Assembly: GCA_938041705.1 (NCBI GenBank)
Contig: CALISP010000115.1
Span: 1 to 5,746 of the forward strand
Direction of reading: 5' to 3'
Origin: an uncultured Cocleimonas sp.
Lineage (GTDB): Bacteria; Pseudomonadota; Gammaproteobacteria; Thiotrichales; Thiotrichaceae
DNA length: 5,746 nucleotides
The stretch's first letter is position 1, and the number at the start of each line of letters is the position of its first letter. Below are positions 1 through 5,451 of the stretch, one piece after another. Below the pieces are notes generated by a model. That model ran no database searches. It worked only from the letters and a program-made list of their open reading frames with translations, and was not told where the DNA came from. Both the position numbers and the translations under genes were made by a program.

Positions 1-673
1 TACTATCAAAGTAATAAGAACCTGTTCCACCACCACCGACAATGTCGCACGTTAAACCTTCGTTATTAAGCATGCTGACGCTATTACGTGTCATTTCGAT
101 TACATCTTGCATTACTTGTTTGCGATCATCATAGCTTTCGCTGTGTTGGATTGAACCATGATAGGCTTGAACTCCAGCGAATTTCAAACCATCTGCAACA
201 TCTATCGCTATAGCCAAATCTACCACTGCTTGACCAGAAGGAACACCACACCTGCCGCCACCGCAATCAATTTCAACCAAACATTCAATTTGAGTGTCAT
301 GTTTGGTGGCTGCCGCTGATAAATTAGTTACATTGTTGATATCATCAACACAGCAAATGGTTCTCGCTCCTAACTTTGGCAGTCGTGCTAAACGATCTAT
401 TTTGGCTATTTGAGTTACTTGATTCGATACTAAAATATCTTTCATGCCACCACGAGCAAATGCTTCTGCCTCAGATACCTTTTGACAGCAAACACCACAA
501 GAGCCACCCAATTGTTCTTGAAGCTTGGCAATATCAACAGATTTATGCATCTTTCCGTGGTCACGATGACGCACGCCCTTCTCTTTTGCATAATCCCCTA
601 AGGTTCGAATATTATTTTCCAGTGCATCTAAATCAATGATTAGACAAGGCGTTTGAATATCCGCTTCATCCAT
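1..673 (-). CDS. D-threonine aldolase / 3-hydroxy-D-aspartate aldolase family PLP enzyme (DSD1-like), C-terminus off window
   Basis: This is a fold-type III (alanine-racemase-like barrel) PLP enzyme. Members cleave D-3-hydroxy amino acids (D-threonine, 3-hydroxy-D-aspartate) to glycine plus an aldehyde or glyoxylate, or act as D-serine dehydratases, in the cytoplasm. From the first ATG 224 residues are visible, against roughly 380 in the family, so the C-terminal metal-binding part lies outside the window. DEADIQTPCLIIDLDALENN opens the domain. RHRDHGKMHK (35-44) carries the likely Schiff-base lysine K41. CGVCCQKVSEAEAFARGG and DILVSNQV follow, then IECLVEIDCGGGRCG, and VGGGGTGSYYF near 212-222 is a typical phosphate-binding loop. 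The HGKMHK and GVCCQKVSEAE wording recalls the BhcC/hydroxyaspartate aldolase branch. The start is uncertain: the frame is open to a TAG at 760-758 and codes family-like sequence (LEVGFDIPAHIG) before ATG673, but has no ATG, GTG or TTG there. Family call is firm; exact substrate is inference. Confidence 0.85.
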   Translation of the reverse strand, partial: MDEADIQTPCLIIDLDALENNIRTLGDYAKEKGVRHRDHGKMHKSVDIAKLQEQLGGSCGVCCQKVSEAEAFARGGMKDILVSNQVTQIAKIDRLARLPKLGARTICCVDDINNVTNLSAAATKHDTQIECLVEIDCGGGRCGVPSGQAVVDLAIAIDVADGLKFAGVQAYHGSIQHSESYDDRKQVMQDVIEMTRNSVSMLNNEGLTCDIVGGGGTGSYYFDS

Positions 674-736
674 TCCAATATGAGCAGGAATATCAAAACC
701 AACTTCTAATGAGTTTGTGTCTATTACTTCACTGAT

Positions 737-748
737 AATGAGTACTCC
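737..748 (-). promoter_or_regulatory. Possible ribosome binding site with ATT start for the aldolase gene
   Basis: GGAG (748-745) is followed after 5 bases by ATT (739-737), in frame with the aldolase. Starting here adds 22 residues ahead of the first ATG, covering the LEVGFDIPAHIG segment that looks like genuine family N-terminus. ATG673 has only a weak GGA-like site before it. ATT starts are rare (infC is the known case), so a mutated start or a lost base is an equal alternative. Confidence 0.3.
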
Positions 749-813
749 ATTGCACTTCTATAATGTTTTTGAGGGTTATCTTGATGACTTATGTAGCTTT
801 AATTTTATGACTA

Positions 814-840
814 ATTCTAAGCATAAAACTATGCTGTAAA
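814..840 (-). promoter_or_regulatory. Putative sigma-70 promoter for the aldolase gene
   Basis: TTTACA (840-835) and TAGAAT (819-814) each match the -35 and -10 consensus at five of six positions. The spacer is 15 bases, shorter than the usual 16-18. It consists almost wholly of an inverted repeat with arms AGCATA and TATGCT (835-820). A start near 807 would give a leader of about 70 bases before the coding frame. This is read by eye, and AT-rich DNA gives many chance hexamers. Confidence 0.35.
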
Positions 841-847
841 TACCTTT

Positions 848-861
848 ACACTTTGAAGTGT
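848..861. repeat. 14-bp inverted repeat, operator-like
   Basis: ACACTTTGAAGTGT has perfect 6-bp arms (ACACTT and AAGTGT) around a 2-base centre. It sits 7 bases upstream of the putative -35 box of the aldolase gene, a place where an activator or repressor could bind. No regulator gene is visible next to it, so the binding partner is unknown. Confidence 0.35.
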
Positions 862-883
862 TCATTAGGATATAAACAACAAA

Positions 884-900
884 TACCCCCCTACTTTTTA
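884..900 (-). repeat. G6-tract repeat, left copy (inverted partner at 3607-3623)
   Basis: AAAGTAGGGGGGTATTT on the minus strand matches the right-hand copy at 14 of 17 positions. It lies between the synthetase gene and the aldolase promoter region. Similar T-rich sequence (TTGTTGTTTA here, TTATTATTTA there) continues beyond the tract in both copies. Confidence 0.35.
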
Positions 901-940
901 CACTTTTTGTGAGCACTAAGTGCATATATCACTGAGTTAT

Positions 941-967
941 AAAAACCCTTTAATTAAACCTCGAGGG
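941..967 (-). terminator. Weak terminator-like hairpin after the acyl-CoA synthetase gene
   Basis: About 40 bases past the synthetase stop codon, the minus strand reads CCCT, a 14-base loop containing the palindrome TTTAATTAAA, AGGG, then TTTTTAT. The four-pair stem is short for an intrinsic terminator, though the U-tract is in the right place. It is the best candidate for ending the acyl-CoA operon ahead of the aldolase gene. The rest of the 674-1005 gap holds the promoter and inverted repeats listed separately and no gene. Confidence 0.3.
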
Positions 968-1005
968 AGTTTTAAGCTGACAGTTACTAAGCAACTTTTT
1001 AAAAC

Positions 1006-2646
1006 TTAAACCTTTTTAGATTTGTTTATTTTATCTCTCAAAACAAACTTTTGAATTTTTCCCGTCGATGTTCTCGGTATCTCTTCAAAAATAAACTGCT
1101 TGGGTACTTTGAAGCCTGCTAGACGTTCTTTACACCATAGCGTTAGCTCTTCAACCGAAGCCTTCTCGGTTTCAGCTAACTCTATAAAGGCACAGGGCGT
1201 TTCGCCCCATTTCTCGTCTGGCATGGCTATAACAGCTACAACAGAAATAGCGGGATGACTATAAAGTACATCTTCAACTTCTATTGACGATATGTTTTCT
1301 CCACCCGAAATAATAATATCTTTGGAACGATCTTTTAATTGAATATAACCATCAGGATGCATCACTCCCAAATCACCAGAATGGAACCAGCCTCCTGCAA
1401 ATGATTCCTCAGTCGCTTTTTTATTTTTGAAATACCCTTTCATGATGACATTACCACGAAACATGACTTCACCTATCGTCTCTCCGTCTGCAGGTGTTGC
1501 CTGCATCGTTTCAGGGTCAATAACATTTAATCCCTCTAAGGGTAAATAGCGCACGCCCTGTCTTGCTTTGAGTTTCGCTTGTGAGGCTGAATCTAGATCA
1601 TTCCATTGATTGTGCCACTCATTAACAACAGCTGGACCATAACTTTCTGTTAGACCGTATAAATGAGTCACTTCAAAACCTGCGGTTTTCATATCAGCGA
1701 GTAGTTTTTCAGGTGGTGGCGCAGCAGCAGTAAAAAACTCTACCACATGATTAAGCTCTCTCTTTACATCGTCCGGCGCGGATACCATCAGTGACATAAC
1801 AATAGGAGCCCCACAAAGATGCGTTACTTTGTGTTCTGCAATCGCATTCCAAATAGGTTCGTCACGTACTTGTCGAAGACAAACATGAGTTCCTATAATC
1901 GCTGAAAGTGTCCACGGAAAACACCAACCATTGCAATGAAACATTGGTAGCGTCCATAGGTAGATAGAATGCTTTCGCATCGAGGCAGTCAAAGCATTAC
2001 CTTGAGCCAGTAAGTAAGCACCACGATGATGATAAACCACACCTTTAGGGTCACCTGTTGTGCCAGAGGTATAATTTATCGAAATTGCATCCCATTCATC
2101 TAATGGCATTAACCAATCAAACTCCGGGTCACCTTGTGATAAAAATACATCGTAATCAATTGATTGAGTAGAACTTTTATCAACACCACTTTCGGTATCA
2201 TGATATTCAAGGAGTAATGGAGAAAATTCACTTTTAGTCAATGCTAATGCCTGTTCCATTAAAGGCATAAACTCTGAATCAACTATGATAATTTTTGCAT
2301 CAGCATGCTCTACCTGAAATGCTACCACTGCTGCATCTAAACGAGTATTTATTGAATGAAGCACACCACCTGACATTGGCACGCCATAATTACATTCCAG
2401 CATGGCTGGGGTATTTGCCAACATTACAGAAACGGTATCACCTCTAGTAATTCCATTTCCTACTAACTGAGCGGCTAACTGACGTGAACGCGAATAAAAC
2501 TCAGCATAATTACGTCTTAAAGCTCCATGAATAATAGCCGTATGTTGCGGAAAAACATCTGCAGCACGCACAAGAAAACTTAAAGGAGTTAAGGGTTGGT
2601 AGTTAGCAGGATTTTTATCTAAATCTGTGTTGTATGGATTTCTCAT
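1006..2646 (-). CDS. AMP-forming acyl-CoA synthetase (DmdB-like medium-chain acyl-CoA ligase family)
   Basis: This 546-residue ANL-superfamily enzyme activates a carboxylic acid with ATP to an acyl-adenylate and then transfers it to CoA in the cytoplasm. All diagnostic motifs are present: phosphate loop YTSGTTGDPKG (192-202), WTLPMFHCNGW (231-241), YGLTESYGP (330-338), the hinge region SGDLGVMHPDGYI with KDRSKDIIISGGENIS (438-453), and the C-terminal catalytic lysine K530 in PRTSTGKIQK. The N-terminus (NPYNTDLDKNPANYQPLTPL) and YTSGTTGDPKGVVYHHRGAY resemble the proteobacterial group containing DmdB, the 3-methylmercaptopropionate-CoA ligase of DMSP demethylation, and plant AAE-type ligases. 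That group also accepts short and medium fatty acids, so the substrate is not settled. The start has AGAAGAAG upstream. It is the second gene of a two-gene unit, 49 bp after the crotonase gene. Length is normal and I see no lesion. Confidence 0.93.
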   Translation of the reverse strand: MRNPYNTDLDKNPANYQPLTPLSFLVRAADVFPQHTAIIHGALRRNYAEFYSRSRQLAAQLVGNGITRGDTVSVMLANTPAMLECNYGVPMSGGVLHSINTRLDAAVVAFQVEHADAKIIIVDSEFMPLMEQALALTKSEFSPLLLEYHDTESGVDKSSTQSIDYDVFLSQGDPEFDWLMPLDEWDAISINYTSGTTGDPKGVVYHHRGAYLLAQGNALTASMRKHSIYLWTLPMFHCNGWCFPWTLSAIIGTHVCLRQVRDEPIWNAIAEHKVTHLCGAPIVMSLMVSAPDDVKRELNHVVEFFTAAAPPPEKLLADMKTAGFEVTHLYGLTESYGPAVVNEWHNQWNDLDSASQAKLKARQGVRYLPLEGLNVIDPETMQATPADGETIGEVMFRGNVIMKGYFKNKKATEESFAGGWFHSGDLGVMHPDGYIQLKDRSKDIIISGGENISSIEVEDVLYSHPAISVVAVIAMPDEKWGETPCAFIELAETEKASVEELTLWCKERLAGFKVPKQFIFEEIPRTSTGKIQKFVLRDKINKSKKV

Positions 2647-2695
2647 TGAATATCTTCTTCTAGTACTGGTTTACTTTTATTATGATGCTGCTCAG

Positions 2696-3505
2696 TTATT
2701 TGTCTTGCCATTGAGCGCTTCGCTTTTCAATAAATGCTTGAATACCCTCTTCAGCATCATGTTTTAGCATATTATCAACCATAACCTGAGATGCATAGGC
2801 GTAGGCATCTTCAAGGCTTAAGTCACGTTGCTCGTAGAATGCTTTTTTACCCGTTGCCATCGTCATGCTGGATTTACTTGCAATTTTCTCGGCTATTTCC
2901 ATGGTGAAATTACTCAAAGAATCCACAGAAGTGACTTGATTAATTAAACCGATTTCAACGGCTCGTGCAGGGGAAACCATATCTCCAGTAAGCAACATTT
3001 CCATCGCATGTTTATTAGATACAGTTCGTGAAAGCGCAACCATAGGAGTTGAGCAAAACAACCCTATGTGAACACCAGGTGTACTAAATTTAGCAGTTTC
3101 AGCAGCATATGCTAAATCACAACTAGCTACTAATTGACAACCCGCAGCTGTAGCTATTCCGGTCACTTCTGCAATCACAGGCTTAGGGTTATTAACGATG
3201 CTTTGCATCATGCTAGAACAGGTCTCCATAACCTTTGTGAAATATGCTCGTCCATTATCAGGAGCATCGCGTCCCGCAGTCATTTCTTTTAGATCATGTC
3301 CTGCACAAAAAGCGGGGCCATTAGCAGCTAAAACGATGACTCTTACAGATGGATCAGTGGCAGTTGAATTCATCACTTCGCCAAGACTTTTTAACATTGC
3401 TTCTGAGAGCGCGTTGCGGCGACCATTATCATTGAGAGTAAGACGCAAAACGCCAGAATCTGTTAATTCTTTAATGATGATTTCAGTATCTTGGGTATCT
3501 GGCAT
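2696..3505 (-). CDS. ECHDC3-type crotonase-fold protein, enoyl-CoA hydratase/isomerase family, catalytic glutamates absent
   Basis: This 269-residue protein has the crotonase fold, which binds acyl-CoA thioesters and stabilises an enolate in an oxyanion hole. The first oxyanion segment is PAFCAGHDLKEM (64-75), and the second is IATAAGCQLVASCDLAYA (117-134). In canonical enoyl-CoA hydratase the second segment reads GGGCEL, where Glu144 is catalytic, and QPE supplies Glu164. Here these positions are Q124 (GCQL) and G144 (STPGVHIG), so normal hydration of an enoyl-CoA is not expected. The run STPGVHIGLFCSTPMVALSR is very like the ECHDC3 subfamily found in bacteria and mitochondria. AGGA lies 9 bases before ATG3505, supporting the start. 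It is first in the operon with the acyl-CoA synthetase, so a role on the CoA ester made by that enzyme is likely. Possible activities are hydrolase, isomerase or lyase. The subfamily call is firm; the reaction is unknown. Confidence 0.9.
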   Translation of the reverse strand: MPDTQDTEIIIKELTDSGVLRLTLNDNGRRNALSEAMLKSLGEVMNSTATDPSVRVIVLAANGPAFCAGHDLKEMTAGRDAPDNGRAYFTKVMETCSSMMQSIVNNPKPVIAEVTGIATAAGCQLVASCDLAYAAETAKFSTPGVHIGLFCSTPMVALSRTVSNKHAMEMLLTGDMVSPARAVEIGLINQVTSVDSLSNFTMEIAEKIASKSSMTMATGKKAFYEQRDLSLEDAYAYASQVMVDNMLKHDAEEGIQAFIEKRSAQWQDK

Positions 3506-3532
3506 GGAGACTATTCCTATTAGAAGTTTTCA

Positions 3533-3543
3533 ATCAGTCTGAT
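3533..3543. repeat. 11-bp inverted repeat over the presumed start of the acyl-CoA operon
   Basis: ATCAG and CTGAT are perfect arms around one base. The site lies 28-38 bases before ATG3505 and overlaps the putative -10 box, where a repressor would block transcription. It is short enough to arise by chance. Confidence 0.25.
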
Positions 3544-3570
3544 ACCAAATCACTAATGAGTTGAGGTCAA
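3542..3570 (-). promoter_or_regulatory. Putative promoter of the acyl-CoA operon
   Basis: TTGACC (3570-3565) is a good -35 match. It is followed, after 17 bases, by TGGTAT (3547-3542), a poor -10. A start near 3535 would leave about 30 bases to ATG3505. An inverted repeat, ATCAG T CTGAT (3533-3543), overlaps the presumed start and could be an operator. The weak -10 suggests activator dependence if this is the real promoter. Confidence 0.3.
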
Positions 3571-3606
3571 ACGTTAAAATTTAATGCAATAGTCTTTTTA
3601 TAGCAT

Positions 3607-3623
3607 AAAGTGGGGGGGTGTCT
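3607..3623 (+). repeat. G7-tract repeat, right copy (inverted partner at 884-900)
   Basis: The plus strand reads AAAGTGGGGGGGTGTCT. The minus strand at 900-884 reads AAAGTAGGGGGGTATTT. The two 17-mers agree at 14 positions and the three differences are all transitions. They flank the acyl-CoA operon in opposite orientation. Low sequence complexity weakens the case for shared origin. Confidence 0.35.
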
Positions 3624-3661
3624 TTATTATTTAGTATTAAAATATTTCTTATAAGAAAACC

Positions 3662-3693
3662 AAAAAAGCAGGCTGAATTAATTCAAGCCTGCT
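3662..3693 (-). terminator. Intrinsic terminator of the GTPase/roadblock unit
   Basis: On the minus strand AGCAGGC pairs perfectly with GCCTGCT. Inside, TGAA pairs with TTCA around a TTAA loop, with one bulged T. The stem runs directly into TTTTTT (3667-3662). The U-tract lies only on this side, so it serves genes read on the minus strand. It stands about 110 bases after the roadblock stop codon and separates that unit from the acyl-CoA operon. Confidence 0.85.
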
Positions 3694-3742
3694 ATTAAAG
3701 GGATAAGGGTATTTTTTAGGTAAGCCGTTTTCTGTTTTCTTC

Positions 3743-3775
3743 AGTTACAAAGTAAAAACTACTTACTGTGTAACT
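3743..3775 (-). other. Stem-loop in the 3' untranslated region of the roadblock gene
   Basis: The outer arms AGTTACA (3775-3769) and TGTAACT (3749-3743) are perfectly complementary. An inner stem, AAGTA with TACTT, closes a GTTTT loop, and four bases bulge on one side (3768-3765). No U-tract follows, so it is not itself a terminator. It would lie in the transcript between the stop codon and the terminator and may protect the mRNA end. Confidence 0.45.
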
Positions 3776-3804
3776 ATAAGCAGAATCTGCCTATAAAAGT
3801 CTTA

Positions 3805-4170
3805 CTAAGTGACTATTTTTTGGATCGCATCTGCAGCACGTTTAACATCCAAGAAAATCAACCCTAAACGAGCTTCTGGTTTTGTTAACACAGTAACTAC
3901 CGCTTCTGGGCCAGCATATGTCATCAAAATATAACCATGCTTTCCTTTTATGAGAACTTGCTCTAAAGATCCGCGCGCCAATTCTTCGGCCGTACGATCA
4001 CCCAAAGATAGCATTGCAGCACTCATTGCGCCGACTCTATCTTCATCCATACCAGCCGGTAGGAGTGAGTCCATCATTAAACCATCTGTCGATAAAACAG
4101 CAGATGCTTCAATATCAGCACTTGAACCGTTTAGATCGCTTAAGATTGAACTTAGCATTTCAGAACGCAT
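3805..4170 (-). CDS. Roadblock/LC7 domain protein, MglB/CvnB-like GTPase partner
   Basis: This 121-residue protein is one roadblock/LC7 domain with almost nothing added. These alpha-beta domains dimerise, and in MglB the dimer stimulates GTP hydrolysis by the partner Ras-like GTPase. The pattern is a first helix (MLSSILSDLN, 5-14), a strand pair with the typical turn SAVLSTDGLMM (23-33), the helix AMSAAMLSLGDRTAEELARG (48-67), strands LEQVLIKGKHGYILMTYAG and VVTVLTKPEARLGLIFLDV, and a closing helix (RAADAIQKIV). There is no signal peptide or membrane segment. AGGGG lies 8 bases before ATG4170, the strongest ribosome binding site in the module. It follows the winged-helix/roadblock gene by 88 bp and precedes a terminator, so it is the last gene. 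It is probably a partner or regulator of the GTPase encoded upstream. The family call is firm; the GAP role is inferred. Confidence 0.9.
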   Translation of the reverse strand: MRSEMLSSILSDLNGSSADIEASAVLSTDGLMMDSLLPAGMDEDRVGAMSAAMLSLGDRTAEELARGSLEQVLIKGKHGYILMTYAGPEAVVTVLTKPEARLGLIFLDVKRAADAIQKIVT

Positions 4171-4177
4171 GTTTATT

Positions 4178-4182
4178 ACCCC
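4178..4182 (-). promoter_or_regulatory. Strong ribosome binding site of the roadblock gene
   Basis: AGGGG in AAAGGGGTAATAAAC precedes ATG4170 with good spacing. The other genes of the module have weak or no Shine-Dalgarno sequence and rely on close coupling. The site fixes the start and suggests that the roadblock protein is made in greater amount than its neighbours. Confidence 0.6.
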
Positions 4183-4258
4183 TTTGTAAAAATATTGTTT
4201 TTGTTTTCATTTTAAATTATTTATAAGTTATCAAAATTATTCTTTATTTTTAACCAAC

Positions 4259-4903
4259 TTAAACTCTTGAAACCGCGCCATAGCGTCTCATTAATAGCCA
4301 AACCAAGCGTTTAAACGCTGGCCTATTGAGTTGAGGCATTCCATGGATAACCAAAGCAAATTGGTTATAACCAACATACATTGGCCAAAAACCAACTTCA
4401 CTATTACCGGCAGCATCTATCAGCCCCCAAGCGCGTTGATTGAAACGTAAATTGCCATTAAGTAAGCGCTTATGTCTTTCATAAACTTCAGATAGGTTTG
4501 CACTGATTGCGGCTAATTCTTCTGCTGCCTCATGTGGAAAACCTGAAGCACCAAGATATAAACCACTGTGTTCTGCTAAAAGCACTTTTTTAGAATTGGA
4601 TAAAGAACTTAATAAGTCTGTTAATACATCTTCAAGGTTACTTGCAGGTGCATTTTCAACTTCTTTTTGACCAGAAATTAAGCCCAGAGTTTGCATTCTA
4701 TGAATTAAACTAGATGCATCTTCAAGCTCCATTTCACATATATCAGTAATACTGTTATCTGTTAAAGGAACAGAGGCATCCATGTATAGTAACTTAATAA
4801 GAATCTGGCGGGTCACATCCTCAGCACTATCTTGAACAGCATAATATGCCCCTCTAGGAGTGATATTAATATGCAATCCATCATTAATTTTAAATTGACT
4901 CAT
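4259..4903 (-). CDS. Two-domain protein: winged-helix-like N-terminus plus divergent roadblock-like C-terminus
   Basis: I do not recognise this 214-residue protein as a named family, but its build is readable. Residues 25-80 are helical, with RQILIKLLYMD, an acidic turn, and then LEDASSLIHRMQTLGLISGQ, which looks like the recognition-helix and wing area of a winged-helix domain. A low-complexity linker (ENAPASNLEDVLTDLLSSLSNS) follows. Residues 106-208 look like a roadblock fold: strand KVLLAEHSGLYLGASGF, helix EAAEELAAISANLSEVYERH, strands around RAWGLIDAAG and GFWPMYVGYNQFALVIHG, then a final helix RPAFKRLVWLLMRRYG. No signal peptide or membrane helix is seen. Its ATG shares a base with the GTPase stop (TAATG), so translation is probably coupled and the two proteins may act in one complex. 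It fills the place CvnC/DUF742 holds in conservons. Domain assignments are by eye. Confidence 0.8.
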   Translation of the reverse strand: MSQFKINDGLHINITPRGAYYAVQDSAEDVTRQILIKLLYMDASVPLTDNSITDICEMELEDASSLIHRMQTLGLISGQKEVENAPASNLEDVLTDLLSSLSNSKKVLLAEHSGLYLGASGFPHEAAEELAAISANLSEVYERHKRLLNGNLRFNQRAWGLIDAAGNSEVGFWPMYVGYNQFALVIHGMPQLNRPAFKRLVWLLMRRYGAVSRV

Positions 4904-5448
4904 TATGCAGCTATCCCTGGATCAAGTGAGTAAAGTAAAGCCTGCACTAGTGAAGAGACATCTTGTCGTTCACGAGCATCGACGGTAAAAACTGGAGCAT
5001 TTATTGACAATTCTTGAAGCCAATTTCGATAATCAATAATTGTAGGTGTATCAACTTCATCCATTCTGGTAACACCTATAATCAATTCACCTTTTTCGAT
5101 AAAGTCTTTAAATGCATTTGTATAAAACCTAAGGTCTTGTTGTGGGTTATCTCTAGAGTTATCTAATAACAAAATTAGACCTAAAGCACCTTTAGTTAAA
5201 ATATCCCACATAAAGCTAAAGCGCTCTTGCCCTGGCGTTCCGTAGAGATGAATTTTCTCTTTTTGACCAATATTTATACGACCATAATCCATAGCAACCG
5301 TAGTTTGCGGCTTACGATCTTTAGTCATATCGCTCGCTTCTTCGTTAGTGCTAACAATGGGAATATCACTCATTGTTTGAATCGCAGTTGTTTTACCAGC
5401 TCCAACAGGACCAGTAAAAATAATTTTTTTATTAGACATGGTAGACAT
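4903..5448 (-). CDS. Ras-like small GTPase, CvnD/MglA-related (GTPGQ type)
   Basis: This 181-residue cytosolic GTP-binding switch has the G1 loop GPVGAGKTT (13-21) and a switch I threonine in KPQTTVAMDYG (46-56). G3 reads LYGTPGQERFSFMW (68-81). The aspartate of the classical DxxG is replaced by G70 while the PGQE stretch is kept, as in CvnD proteins (MglA also lacks this aspartate). The G4 place reads GVTRMDEVD (125-133), with TRMD instead of NKxD, and VDARE (156-160) stands at G5. The central strand ALGLILLLDNSRD is typical of the fold. The frame starts 3 bases after the preceding stop and overlaps the next gene by one base, so it is the centre of a coupled operon with two roadblock-type proteins. 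A second in-frame ATG at 5439 is a possible start 3 codons later. It presumably signals through the neighbouring roadblock proteins. The family is clear; its output is unknown. Confidence 0.9.
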   Translation of the reverse strand: MSTMSNKKIIFTGPVGAGKTTAIQTMSDIPIVSTNEEASDMTKDRKPQTTVAMDYGRINIGQKEKIHLYGTPGQERFSFMWDILTKGALGLILLLDNSRDNPQQDLRFYTNAFKDFIEKGELIIGVTRMDEVDTPTIIDYRNWLQELSINAPVFTVDARERQDVSSLVQALLYSLDPGIAA

Positions 5449-5451
5449 AGC

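Noticed and set aside
376..639. 87-codon plus-strand open frame
   Set aside because: It lies wholly opposite the aldolase, whose frame has clear family motifs; the product looks like no protein and the start has no convincing ribosome binding site.
724..750. Programmed -1 frameshift joining ATG750 to the aldolase frame
   Set aside because: There is no slippery heptamer or downstream stem; if the two frames belong together, a lost base is the simpler explanation.
912..924. GCAC TAA GTGC hairpin as a terminator or operator
   Set aside because: There are only four pairs with a three-base loop and no U-tract in either direction; it is too short to support a call.
3198..3542. 114-codon plus-strand open frame
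   Set aside because: It is antisense to the crotonase gene; the composition is that of a reverse-frame shadow, with no recognisable domain.
3780..3790. GCAGAATCTGC palindrome just after the roadblock stop codon
   Set aside because: The arms close on a single base and cannot form a useful hairpin; likely chance.
3950..4226. Two overlapping plus-strand open frames opposite the roadblock gene
   Set aside because: Both are antisense shadows of a well-supported roadblock/LC7 gene and neither shows a domain.
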